The notes under the pieces: generated by a model
Databases searched by the model: none
Seen by the model: the letters and a program-made list of their open reading frames with translations, nothing else
Told to the model about the DNA's origin: nothing
Shown here: positions 1 through 6,564 of the stretch, one piece after another
Position numbering within the stretch: the first letter of the stretch is position 1
Layout: each line of letters starts with the position of its first letter
Made by a program: the position numbers and the translations under genes
Source: an uncultured Collinsella sp.
GTDB taxonomy: Bacteria; Actinomycetota; Coriobacteriia; Coriobacteriales; Coriobacteriaceae
Length of the DNA stretch: 16,065 nucleotides
Assembly (NCBI GenBank): GCA_900549085.1
Contig: URMO01000046.1
Coordinates: 1 to 16,065, forward strand
Direction of reading: 5' to 3'

Positions 1-969
1 CTAGTACTGCTCGATGCCCATGTAGCGACGAACCTCGGGGCTGTGGTCGAAGACCTTGCCGCGGGCGGCGCGCAGCTCGCAGCTCATGTTGTAGAAGAAG
101 ATCGGCTCCAGGAACGAACGCACGCTGGCAGGCACCTCGCCCACGCCGTACTCAAGCGCGTCGAGCACCATAATCGTATCGGTGTGCGTGTTGAGGAACG
201 CAAGAGCGCGCTCCTCCATGGGGCGGCACTCGCCGGCACCAAGCTGCACAAAGTAGAACACGCCGGGCTCGGTGGCCTCGAACGGGCCGTGGAAGTACTC
301 GCCGGAGTGGATGTAGCAGCAGTGCTGCCATTGCATCTCCATGAGCGAGCAGATCGCCATGGCGTAGGTCTGGCTAAAGTTGGGGCCGGAGCCCAGGATA
401 TAGAAGAACTTGTGCTGCTGGCAGAGCTCGGCAAAACGGGCGCCCAGCTCGGCGTTGACCTTCTCGCGGGCAGCGGGCAACAGGGCATCCATCTGCTTAA
501 GACCGGCATACATGTCGGCAAGCGCCTCGTAACCCTCCTGCTGGTCGAGCAACTCGGCAGCCATCAGGGCGCCGATACCCTGAGGCACCTCGGCCTGCGG
601 CACGCCCTCGCCCCAGGGGTAGACCCAGGTGGTCCACTTGCCGTTGTCGATCTTGGAGCCCTCGCAGTCGGTGAGGGCGACGACCTCGGCGCCGGCAGCC
701 AACGCCATCTCGCAGCCGTCGACGACCTCCTGCGTGTTGCCGCTGTGGCTGCAGGCAATTACGAGCGACTTCGGCCCAAGGCTCTTGGGAGCCATCAGGC
801 AAAACTCGCGTGCCGTGTAGACCGTCGAGGTAAACGTGGTGGCCTCGCGCTTGAGCAGCTCGTTGGCCGGCATCAGGTCGATCATCGAACCGCCACAAGC
901 GATCCAAAAGACATTCTCGATCTTGCCCTTGCGCTCGATGATTTCCTGAACCAGATCATGTGCGTTCAT
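1..969 (-). CDS. SIS-domain sugar-phosphate deglycase/isomerase (SIS1, FrlB-like)
   Basis: A complete 322-residue cytoplasmic protein with two SIS (sugar isomerase) folds. The first carries CGGSMIDL (residues 25-32) and the phosphate loop SHSGNTQEV (74-82). The second carries GSGPNFSQTYAMA (193-205), then GEYFHGPFE (223-231), and it ends in RRYMGIEQY. This order and the GE-FHGPFE block match the FrlB/GfrE/GfrF-type proteins, which deglycate 6-phosphorylated fructosamines to glucose 6-phosphate plus an amine. The precise substrate cannot be read from sequence. The start is supported by AAGGAGGA eight bases before ATG. It is transcribed away from gntR1, with a promoter and twin 17-bp sites in the 144-bp gap. 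It is one of three SIS paralogues in the window. Its stop codon is the first triplet of the window, so further genes of the operon may lie outside. Confidence 0.9.
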   Translation of the reverse strand: MNAHDLVQEIIERKGKIENVFWIACGGSMIDLMPANELLKREATTFTSTVYTAREFCLMAPKSLGPKSLVIACSHSGNTQEVVDGCEMALAAGAEVVALTDCEGSKIDNGKWTTWVYPWGEGVPQAEVPQGIGALMAAELLDQQEGYEALADMYAGLKQMDALLPAAREKVNAELGARFAELCQQHKFFYILGSGPNFSQTYAMAICSLMEMQWQHCCYIHSGEYFHGPFEATEPGVFYFVQLGAGECRPMEERALAFLNTHTDTIMVLDALEYGVGEVPASVRSFLEPIFFYNMSCELRAARGKVFDHSPEVRRYMGIEQY

Positions 970-1025
970 CCTGATGTTCCTCCTTGTGGGGCGGCTTTGA
1001 GCGACGGCAGCTCGTACCTGCTGTC

Positions 1026-1042
1026 GTTCTATGTTGTCCTAT
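1026..1042 (-). promoter_or_regulatory. Candidate GntR1 operator, promoter-proximal copy
   Basis: On the plus strand this reads GTTCTATGTTGTCCTAT. It differs by one base from the site at 1088-1104. Each copy is itself a tandem of two 7-base half sites (GTTCTAT, gap of 3, GTYCTAT). It abuts the -10 box of the SIS1 promoter, so a bound repressor would block transcription. Assignment to the neighbouring GntR/UTRA protein is inference from position. Confidence 0.6.
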
Positions 1043-1070
1043 TTATAACACGTGCAACAACGCCCGTGAA
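1042..1070 (-). promoter_or_regulatory. SIS1 promoter
   Basis: On the minus strand, TTCACG (1065-1070, four of six matches to the -35 consensus) is followed after 17 bases by TATAAA (1042-1047, five of six to the -10 consensus). It lies 73 bases upstream of the SIS1 start codon and sits between the two repeated 17-bp sites. Confidence 0.55.
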
Positions 1071-1087
1071 GTCATCTCGGCAAATTT

Positions 1088-1104
1088 GTTCTATGTTGTT
1101 CTAT
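1088..1104 (-). promoter_or_regulatory. Candidate GntR1 operator, upstream copy
   Basis: On the plus strand this reads GTTCTATGTTGTTCTAT, a perfect tandem of GTTCTAT with a 3-base spacer. It lies just upstream of the -35 box of SIS1 and 62 bases from the second copy, start to start. The pair brackets the promoter, which would suit cooperative or looping repression or dual control. Confidence 0.6.
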
Positions 1105-1113
1105 CTGTGGACG

Positions 1114-1878
1114 TTAGATGTCGAAGACGTAGCGCGAGCCCACGATCTTTTGGCGTCCGAGCAGCAAGGGCCGCTCGTCCTCATCGGTAAAGTAAGCCTC
1201 CATATAGAAGAGCGGCTCGCCGACCGGCACCTCCAGCAGCGGAGCCGCCTGAGCATCGGCAAGCGCAATCTCCACGGTGCAGGGGTCGGACTTGAGCGGC
1301 GCGCGGCCCGAATGCTCGGCAACGAGCGCAAAGATTGAGTTATCGGTGAGGTCCTCATCGGCCAGCGTCTGCAGGTAGGGATGGTCGGTCAGCACAAAGG
1401 CGTTGTTCTCGAGCATAACGGGCACGCCATCTGCCGTGCGCACGCGCTCGACCACGATGAGTTCGCAGCCGGGCTCCACGCCAAAGAACGCCGCATCCTC
1501 GTGCGTCGCCGCGACCACCGTGCGCGACACCAGACGCGCTCCGGCCACCATGTCGTTGGCAGCACAACCCTCAGTAAAACTCTGGACGTCACCCTTCTGG
1601 CGAATCTTGCGCTTGAGCTTGGGCGCGCACACAAAGGTACCCCTCCCCTGCTGGCGGTTGAGATACCCCGCGCGCGACAGCTCCTCGATGGCACGGCGCA
1701 CGGTGATGCGCCCCACGCCGTAGGACTTCGCGAGCTCCATCTCGGCAGGAATGCGCGAACCGGCCACGTACACGCCGCGCGCGATTTCGCCCTTTAGGTC
1801 GTCCATGACCTGCTGGTACAGCGGCACGGCGGACACCTCGGCGCGCTCGGAACGTTCGGTCTTGCTATCGGCTACCAT
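1114..1878 (-). CDS. GntR-family transcriptional regulator with UTRA domain (GntR1)
   Basis: A 254-residue HutC/FarR-type regulator. The N-terminal winged helix-turn-helix covers about residues 20-90: PLYQQVMDDLKGEIARGVY, then IPAEMELAKSYGVGRITVRR, then QQGRGTFV. A UTRA effector-binding domain follows (about 105-250), ending in LGRQKIVGSRYVFDI. UTRA domains usually sense phosphorylated sugars or related metabolites. The first residues (MVADSKTERSERAEV) are a non-conserved tail. The gene begins 2 nt after the recQ stop codon, and its GGAG-like ribosome binding site lies inside the end of recQ, so the two are probably co-transcribed and translationally coupled. It is close in sequence to GntR2, with nearly the same recognition helix. 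The likely target is SIS1, immediately downstream. Confidence 0.92.
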   Translation of the reverse strand: MVADSKTERSERAEVSAVPLYQQVMDDLKGEIARGVYVAGSRIPAEMELAKSYGVGRITVRRAIEELSRAGYLNRQQGRGTFVCAPKLKRKIRQKGDVQSFTEGCAANDMVAGARLVSRTVVAATHEDAAFFGVEPGCELIVVERVRTADGVPVMLENNAFVLTDHPYLQTLADEDLTDNSIFALVAEHSGRAPLKSDPCTVEIALADAQAAPLLEVPVGEPLFYMEAYFTDEDERPLLLGRQKIVGSRYVFDI

Positions 1879-1880
1879 CG

Positions 1881-3863
1881 TTACGCTCCATCCCGCGCAT
1901 GCTCGGACTCAAATTCTTCAATCGCCGCCATAAACTGCTCGCCAAAGGCGTCGGCCTTTTTCTCGCCGATGCCGTTGACCTGGATCAGCTCGTCGCGTGT
2001 CTGCGGGCGCAGGCGGCACAGGCCGCGCAGCGCCTTGTCGGAAAAGACCATATACGGCGCCATCTCCAGCTCGGTCGAGATCTCCTTGCGCAGGGCACGC
2101 AGGCGCTCGAACAGCTCGGCATCGTCGCCCACGCGCGGGCGCTGATCCAGCTCGGCCTCCTCGCGCAGCAAATCCACCGCACGGCGGGCGCGGGCCGAGG
2201 CCTTGCGCTTGGACGCGCGACGCTTAACGGTAAAGGCGAACGCCTCGTCCTCGACCTCGCCGGCACGCGGACCCAGCCCCACGACCGGGTACTGCCCCTG
2301 CGAGGTGGCCAGGTAGCCGCGGCCGCACAGCTGGCCGATGATGTCCTTGATGCGCCCGACCGATTCGCTCGACAGCTCACCGTAGCCGCGGTCCTCGTCC
2401 AGATGCATCTGGCGAATGCGCTCGGTGTTGCCGCCGTGAAGCACATCGGCGATGAGCGACTTGCCAAAGCGCATAGGACGCGTGGCCACATAGCGCACGG
2501 CGGCGCGGGCCATATCGGTGACATCCTCGACCTCGAACTGCGTGAGGCAGTTGCTGCAGTTGCCGCAGCCCTCGGCATCGTCCGTGGCGGTGGCGCCCGC
2601 ACCGGCCGCTGCCACATGCTCGGCCGCGGCCTCGTCGCCAAAGTAGCGCAGCATGTATTCGCGCAGGCAGCCGGTGGTATTGCAGTAGCCCTCCATCTGG
2701 CTGAGCAGGCGATAACGGTTCTGGAGCGCCCACGCGCGCTGCTCGTCGTCAAGCGCCTCGTCGGCCGCATCGCCGCGGTCGATCAAAAAGCGGCGCATGC
2801 GAAAATCATTGCCGTTCCACAGCAAGTGACAGCTGGCCGGATCGCCATCGCGGCCAGCGCGGCCCGCCTCTTGGTAGTATGCCTCGATACTCTCGGGCAC
2901 GTTGTTGTGAATCACGTAGCGCACGTTGGGCTTGTCGATGCCCATGCCAAAGGCGTTGGTGGCAACCATCACCTGAATGTCGTCGTCGATAAAGGCACGC
3001 TGGCTCTGGCGGCGAGCGTCGTTGCCCATGCCGGCATGGTAGCGGCCGACGCGAATGCCGCTGGGGCTCAGTGCCTCGGCAAGCTCCGCGGCCAGCGCGT
3101 CGACCGTCTTGCGGGTCGAGCAATACACGATGCCGCTCTCGCTCGAATGCGCGATCACATAGTCGCGCACCCACGCGGTCTTGGCCTTGTCGCCCATCTC
3201 TTCGCAACCGAAGTAGAGGTTCTTGCGATCGAAGCCCGTCACTACCGTCGCGGGATTTTGCAGGCCGAGCATCTGCTGAATGTCCGCGCGCACACGCTCG
3301 GTCGCCGTAGCGGTAAAGGCCGCCACGATGGGGCGCTGCGGCAGGGAATCGATGAACTCGCGAATCTGCAGGTAGGCGGGGCGGAAATCCTGACCCCATT
3401 GGCTCACGCAGTGGGCCTCGTCAATGGCCACGAGCGGCACGCCAATGCCGCCGTCCGCCGCGGCCTCCTGCGCAAAGGCTAAAAAGCGCGGCTCGAGCAG
3501 ACGCTCGGGCGCCACGTACATAAGCTGGTAGCGGCCCTCGCGCGCCCGCTTGAGGACGGTGTTTTGCTGGGCCGGAGTAAGGCTGGAGTTGAGATAGCTG
3601 GGTCGCGCACCCGCCGCGAGCAACGCACGGGTCTGGTCCTCCATAAGCGACAGCAACGGGCTCACCACAAAGGTGATGCCGGGCAGCATGAGCGCGGGCA
3701 CCTGGTAGCAAATGGACTTGCCGGCACCCGTGGGCATAACGCCCAGCGCATCGCGACCGGCAAGGATCGCATCGACCATGCGGTCCTGTCCCGGGCGAAA
3801 CGAGGTGTAGCCAAAATAGGCGCCGAGCGTGTCGAGCGCCATCTGCTGCATGCTATCGGTCAT
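1881..3863 (-). CDS. recQ: ATP-dependent DNA helicase RecQ
   Basis: A 660-residue superfamily 2 helicase, 3'-to-5', acting in recombination and replication-fork repair. Visible motifs: FRPGQ near residue 22, Walker A PTGAGKS (44-50), DEAH (148-151) followed by CVSQWGQDFRP, TATAT, the conserved YCSTRKT, FGMGIDKPNVRYVIH, and YYQEAGRAGRDG. The RQC zinc site has one Cys in CLREYMLRYFG and three in CGNCSNC, separated by an Ala/Gly-rich stretch longer than in classical RecQ. The C-terminal HRDC domain shows VNGIGEKKADAFG. A recQ directly upstream of a sugar regulator is not a functional pairing I recognise. M5 is a possible alternative start, but AGGA four bases before M1 favours the longer form. 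Confidence 0.96.
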   Translation of the reverse strand: MTDSMQQMALDTLGAYFGYTSFRPGQDRMVDAILAGRDALGVMPTGAGKSICYQVPALMLPGITFVVSPLLSLMEDQTRALLAAGARPSYLNSSLTPAQQNTVLKRAREGRYQLMYVAPERLLEPRFLAFAQEAAADGGIGVPLVAIDEAHCVSQWGQDFRPAYLQIREFIDSLPQRPIVAAFTATATERVRADIQQMLGLQNPATVVTGFDRKNLYFGCEEMGDKAKTAWVRDYVIAHSSESGIVYCSTRKTVDALAAELAEALSPSGIRVGRYHAGMGNDARRQSQRAFIDDDIQVMVATNAFGMGIDKPNVRYVIHNNVPESIEAYYQEAGRAGRDGDPASCHLLWNGNDFRMRRFLIDRGDAADEALDDEQRAWALQNRYRLLSQMEGYCNTTGCLREYMLRYFGDEAAAEHVAAAGAGATATDDAEGCGNCSNCLTQFEVEDVTDMARAAVRYVATRPMRFGKSLIADVLHGGNTERIRQMHLDEDRGYGELSSESVGRIKDIIGQLCGRGYLATSQGQYPVVGLGPRAGEVEDEAFAFTVKRRASKRKASARARRAVDLLREEAELDQRPRVGDDAELFERLRALRKEISTELEMAPYMVFSDKALRGLCRLRPQTRDELIQVNGIGEKKADAFGEQFMAAIEEFESEHARDGA

Positions 3864-3894
3864 GGTTTCCTAACGTCCAAGTCATCTGCCGCCG

Positions 3895-3900
3895 ATTATA
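3895..3900 (-). promoter_or_regulatory. Candidate -10 box for recQ-gntR1
   Basis: A perfect TATAAT on the minus strand, 31 bases upstream of the recQ start. No good -35 hexamer is seen 17 bases further up (CGGCAC), so only the -10 is supported. Confidence 0.4.
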
Positions 3901-3952
3901 CGCCGCCACGCGGACCGGTGCCGCACGGCTGTCAGCCACGCTCATTCTGCAG

Positions 3953-4021
3953 GTAGTCATTGGGTAGTCATTGGGGACGTTCTTGAATGACTAGTCGTTT
4001 AAGAACGTCCCCAATGACTAC
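3953..4021. repeat. GGGGAC-core palindrome with tandem duplication
   Basis: Arms 3964-3987 and 3998-4021 are complementary at 23 of 24 positions and enclose the 10-base loop TGACTAGTCG. The arm contains GTAGTCATTGG then GGACGTTCTT. The 11-mer GTAGTCATTGG also occurs directly before the left arm (3953-3963), giving an exact tandem duplication. A larger relative of the same element lies at 12518-12610. It looks like a REP-type dispersed palindrome. Confidence 0.8.
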
Positions 4022-4071
4022 TATTCTCTTGACAAGCGTGGAAACGTCGCTGGTTGAGCATAAGTCAGCGA

Positions 4072-4169
4072 AAACGCCCCTAAGCGAGCAAGGTGACGTG
4101 AAAGAGGAGGGAAGCGTACTTCGGTACGCGACCGACGATTGAACGTCAGATTGCCGCTTAGGGGCGTTT
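4072..4169 (+). ncRNA. Long structured element, possible RNA
   Basis: Three nested stems. The outer arms 4072-4086 and 4155-4169 (AAACGCCCCTAAGCG and its complement) pair at 15 of 15. The middle arms GCAAGGTGACGT (4088-4099) and ACGTCAGATTGC (4143-4154) pair except for a 2x2 G-rich internal loop. The apical hairpin GCGTAC-TTCG-GTACGC (4114-4129) is capped by the very stable cUUCGg tetraloop, but only if read on the plus strand. A purine-rich strand (GAAAGAGGAGGGAA) lies unpaired on one side. I do not recognise an Rfam family. It could be a functional RNA, a dispersed palindromic repeat, or a transcription barrier between gntR2 and recQ. Confidence 0.45.
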
Positions 4170-4256
4170 GCAGCGTCGACTGGTCCGCCGTTCGTTAGAA
4201 CGGCGGACCCAAAGGCGCAGCGTCGAGCCGTTGCGCGGTTTGGAAAACCGCGCAAC
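4170..4256. repeat. Two GCAGCGTCGA-plus-hairpin units
   Basis: The 10-mer GCAGCGTCGA occurs at 4170-4179 and 4217-4226. Each copy is followed within 2-3 bases by a perfect 12-bp hairpin: 4182-4193 with 4198-4209 (loop GTTA), and 4230-4241 with 4245-4256 (loop GGA). The hairpin sequences differ, so the units share the leader and the architecture but not the stem. On the minus strand the hairpins lie directly after the gntR2 stop codon. There is no T-run, so neither is a standard terminator. Confidence 0.6.
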
Positions 4257-4261
4257 TAGAG

Positions 4262-4981
4262 CTACATGACCATAACGTAGCGGCTACCCACGTAGTACTG
4301 CTTACCCATCAGGACCGGCTCGCCATTGGGGCCGGTAAAGCTGGCACGCAGGTTGAGCAGCGGATCGTGCGGAGCAATGCCCAACTCGGCCGCCTGCTCG
4401 GTATTGGCACGAACGGCCTCGACCGTGCGGTAGCCAACTGAGACAATCGGCGTTCCGCCAACACGCTCGACCTCGGCAAAAATCGACTTGTCCTCAAGAT
4501 CGGCCGTCAACAGCTCACGGTAGGCGTCAAACGGCACAAAGATGTTCTCCTCAAAGATGGGCTCGCCGTCGGCCGTACGCACGCGCTTAATATGCAGCAG
4601 CAGCGCGTCCTTTTGCAGGCCAAAGAACTCCATCTCGTTTTGACGTGCCGGCACAATCTGGCGATCGACCACATGCGCGCCCGCCTTCATGCCATTATCG
4701 GCACACAGCGCGGTAAACGTCTGCAGCGTCGAAGCGTGGAACTGGCGGTTGATGTGCGGCGTGGAGACAAAGGTGCCACGGCCCTGCTGCTTAACCAGGT
4801 AGCCATCGGAGCACAGCTCCTCGACGGCGCGGCGCACCGTAATGCGGCTCACGTCGTACTGCTCGGCTAGCTCAAGCTCGGACGGAATACGCTCCTTGGG
4901 TGCATAAACACCTTTCTCGATCGCATCCTTGATTTCGTCGTAAATCTGCTGGTAAAGCGGTGCATTTTTGGGCGCAGGCAT
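4262..4981 (-). CDS. GntR-family transcriptional regulator with UTRA domain (GntR2)
   Basis: A 239-residue HutC-type regulator. The winged helix-turn-helix is at about residues 5-72: PLYQQIYDEIKDAIEKGVY, IPSELELAEQYDVSRITVRR, QQGRGTFV. The UTRA domain (about 90-235) ends in LMGKQYYVGSRYVMVM. It is a close paralogue of GntR1, with matching wing and C-terminal GSRYV motifs. It stands alone, with no partner in its operon. Its upstream region carries a TATAACGTCT/CGTTATATAC site that recurs before the PTS operon and the DMT transporter, which makes it the best candidate regulator of those genes. The start follows a weak purine-rich ribosome binding site (AAGAG), which would give low expression and fits an autoregulated repressor. 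Confidence 0.92.
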   Translation of the reverse strand: MPAPKNAPLYQQIYDEIKDAIEKGVYAPKERIPSELELAEQYDVSRITVRRAVEELCSDGYLVKQQGRGTFVSTPHINRQFHASTLQTFTALCADNGMKAGAHVVDRQIVPARQNEMEFFGLQKDALLLHIKRVRTADGEPIFEENIFVPFDAYRELLTADLEDKSIFAEVERVGGTPIVSVGYRTVEAVRANTEQAAELGIAPHDPLLNLRASFTGPNGEPVLMGKQYYVGSRYVMVM

Positions 4982-5015
4982 ATCTAATCACTCTTATCGA
5001 AATATTGAAATAACT

Positions 5016-5036
5016 AATACGTATATAACGTCTAGT
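5016..5036. promoter_or_regulatory. Candidate GntR2 operator at its own promoter
   Basis: AATACGTATATAACGTCTAG lies 35 bases upstream of the gntR2 start codon. TATAACGTCT (5024-5033) is identical to 11168-11177 before the PTS operon. Its complement CGTTATATAC (5021-5030) is identical to 12455-12464 before the DMT gene. The region is AT-rich and could overlap the promoter, although I cannot fix the -35 and -10 boxes. Confidence 0.5.
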
Positions 5037-5073
5037 TTCATGTTACCTCATATTGATAAAACGATACACCCTC

Positions 5074-5117
5074 CCTACCAAAAAGCGACAGCTTCATTTT
5101 GGCAGGTTTTATCTGGG
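5074..5117. repeat. 44-bp dispersed element, copy A
   Basis: Matches 7210-7253 at 39 of 44 positions. It consists of a 10-bp inverted repeat (CCTACCAAAA and TTTTGGCAGG, one mismatch) around GCGACAGC, plus an invariant tail TTTTATCTGGG. It lies upstream of gntR2 in the same orientation that copy B has relative to the HAD gene. Confidence 0.75.
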
Positions 5118-5124
5118 CAAACGA

Positions 5125-5160
5125 GAGCCTCCCGGAAGCAACGAGGCTTTCGGGAGGCTC
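5125..5160 (-). terminator. Terminator-like hairpin after the YitT gene
   Basis: 15-bp arms 5125-5139 and 5146-5160 pair with a single G/A difference and a 6-base loop. It lies 41 bases downstream of the YitT stop codon on the minus strand. The following bases (TCGTTT) are only weakly T-rich, so termination may be partial. Confidence 0.6.
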
Positions 5161-5201
5161 AAGCGGACAGGATTGCGCCAGGCCGGCAAAATGCCAAAAC
5201 C

Positions 5202-6209
5202 CTACCTGCCGTCGTCCTGCTGCAGGCTGTCCTGCTCGCTGAGGCGCGCCTGCCTGCTGGCCATGCGTGCGGGCTTGTCGGGATCGGGTACGGCCGTGGG
5301 CATGGGCTCGTCGACATGACCGCCCCACCAGCCGCCCACAAAGTTGAGCGTGTGGAACACATTGATCACGGCGCCGGGATCAATGTCGCACACCAACTTG
5401 ATAATGTCCTGGCTCTCGTAGGTCGAGACAACGGCGTGCAGCAGGTACATCTTCTCGCGGCTGTATCCGCCAATGACCTCGGCACAGCTAATGCCATGCT
5501 GAAAATGGTCAACATAGGCGGTCATGACCTCGTCTGCCTTACGCGTCGTGATCTGCAGCGTCACACGGTCGTAGCGACGATAGAAGCTGTCGATGGTCTT
5601 GGTCGAAATAAACTGGAACACGATGGAGTACGCCGCCTTGTCCCAGCCAAACATAAAACCAAAGATCGCCAAGATAAAGCAGTTGAAACCAAAGATGACG
5701 CCCCAGATAGTCTTGCCCGTGTGGTTGGAGACCCACAGCGCGATAAAGTCGGTGCCGCCGGTGGATGCGCCGGACTTAAGCGCGATGGCAGCGCCCAGAC
5801 CCGAGACCACGCCGCCAAAAATGATGAGCATGATCTTGTCGCCCAAAAACGGAGCGAAGTGAAAGACGTTGAGAAACAGCGATGAGAGCACGACCTGCAT
5901 CATCGAGAAGATGACGAAGCGCTTGCTAATGCCGCTCCAGCATAGGAGCGCCACGGGGATGTTGAGCGCGAGCATACCGAGCGAGATGTCGATGTGAACG
6001 CCGCCGAGCGAGGTAACGCGATCGAGCAGGACCGCGACGCCGGTGAGACCGCTCGGAAGCAGGTCGGCGGGCTGAATGAACGCCTGGATCAGGAATGTCT
6101 GGAGAACGGCGGAAATTGTGACCGCCACAGCGGTAATAGCGCGGCGGACGATGGTAAGGCGGCCGAGCACGAGCACGCGGTCCGTGAGCTGATCGATGGC
6201 GTTCGCCAC
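5202..6209 (-). CDS. YitT/DUF2179 family membrane protein
   Basis: A 335-residue integral membrane protein with several hydrophobic segments in the first two thirds, for example AVAVTISAVLQTFLIQAFIQPA, MLALNIPVALLCW, IMLIIFGGVVSGLGAAIALKSGASTGGTDF and IWGVIFGFNCFILAIFGFMFGW. A cytosolic DUF2179 domain follows, with VTLQITTRKADEVM, HGISCAEVIGGYSREKMYLLHAVVS and INVFHTLNFVGGWWGG. The tail is charged and variable. SGASTGGTDF is typical of YitT proteins, whose transported substrate is not established. The start is taken as GTG at 6209 because AAAGGAG lies five bases before it. The reading frame stays open 24 codons further up, but that stretch overlaps the promoter. It appears monocistronic. Confidence 0.9.
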   Translation of the reverse strand: MANAIDQLTDRVLVLGRLTIVRRAITAVAVTISAVLQTFLIQAFIQPADLLPSGLTGVAVLLDRVTSLGGVHIDISLGMLALNIPVALLCWSGISKRFVIFSMMQVVLSSLFLNVFHFAPFLGDKIMLIIFGGVVSGLGAAIALKSGASTGGTDFIALWVSNHTGKTIWGVIFGFNCFILAIFGFMFGWDKAAYSIVFQFISTKTIDSFYRRYDRVTLQITTRKADEVMTAYVDHFQHGISCAEVIGGYSREKMYLLHAVVSTYESQDIIKLVCDIDPGAVINVFHTLNFVGGWWGGHVDEPMPTAVPDPDKPARMASRQARLSEQDSLQQDDGR

Positions 6210-6254
6210 GTAGGCTCCTTTCGAAGGCAAATGTAGTTGTGGGGTATGCCCGCG

Positions 6255-6263
6255 ATTGTAGCA
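6255..6263 (-). promoter_or_regulatory. Extended -10 promoter of the YitT gene
   Basis: On the minus strand this reads TGCTACAAT, a TGn-extended -10 box, 45 bases upstream of the GTG start. No consensus -35 is seen at normal spacing, which extended -10 promoters tolerate. Confidence 0.45.
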
Positions 6264-6348
6264 TGGAGCGTGCGGGGGCACTTCAATTCACCCTCCTTCG
6301 ACAACCAAAGCGGGACCAACAACCCCCACGACCAAAGGCCCAAATTAC

Positions 6349-6467
6349 AAGTGAGTAGACTTTTTACGATCTGCCGAGCACACCCAAGACCGCCACCCCT
6401 GTGACCTGCGGTTTTACAAAGGAAGATATGCATTGTGCTCGGCCCGCGCCAAAAAGTCTACTCACTT
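6349..6467. repeat. 119-bp nested palindrome
   Basis: The gap between the YitT and HAD genes is about 355 bp and holds no credible gene. Its main content is this element. The outer arms 6349-6365 and 6451-6467 (AAGTGAGTAGACTTTTT and its complement) match at 17 of 17. The inner arms 6373-6382 and 6434-6443 (GCCGAGCACA and its complement) match at 10 of 10. A 51-base apical region is not obviously paired. No transposase is nearby. It could be a miniature inverted-repeat element or an untranslated structured RNA. Confidence 0.75.
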
Positions 6468-6564
6468 AGCCCGAATCGAAGCCGAACGGATCAAAATCGA
6501 AACCAAATTGAGCCAGTCCACCGCAAAAAACGTTTGAACCCGTGCTTCTCGCGGCGGATTGACA

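Noticed and set aside
984..1190. A 68-codon plus-strand open frame in the SIS1 control region
   Set aside because: It overlaps the promoter and both candidate operators and then runs antisense into gntR1. It has no domain and no ribosome binding site.
43..1338. A long plus-strand open frame opposite SIS1 and gntR1
   Set aside because: It is the antisense of two well-supported genes and has the composition of a high-GC shadow frame. The same applies to the other long plus-strand frames opposite recQ, the PTS genes and SIS2/SIS3.
3968..4255. A 95-codon minus-strand open frame between recQ and gntR2
   Set aside because: It runs through the palindrome at 3964-4021, the 98-nt structure and both hairpin units. 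Its product has no recognisable domain and it lacks a ribosome binding site.
4035..4260. tRNA or known riboswitch
   Set aside because: I found no cloverleaf with a T-loop or CCA end and no riboswitch signature I recognise. The structure does not lie in the leader of the gene that follows on its strand.
6210..6281. N-terminal extension of the YitT protein
   Set aside because: It would cover the promoter and the ribosome binding site. GTG at 6209 has AAAGGAG at the right distance.
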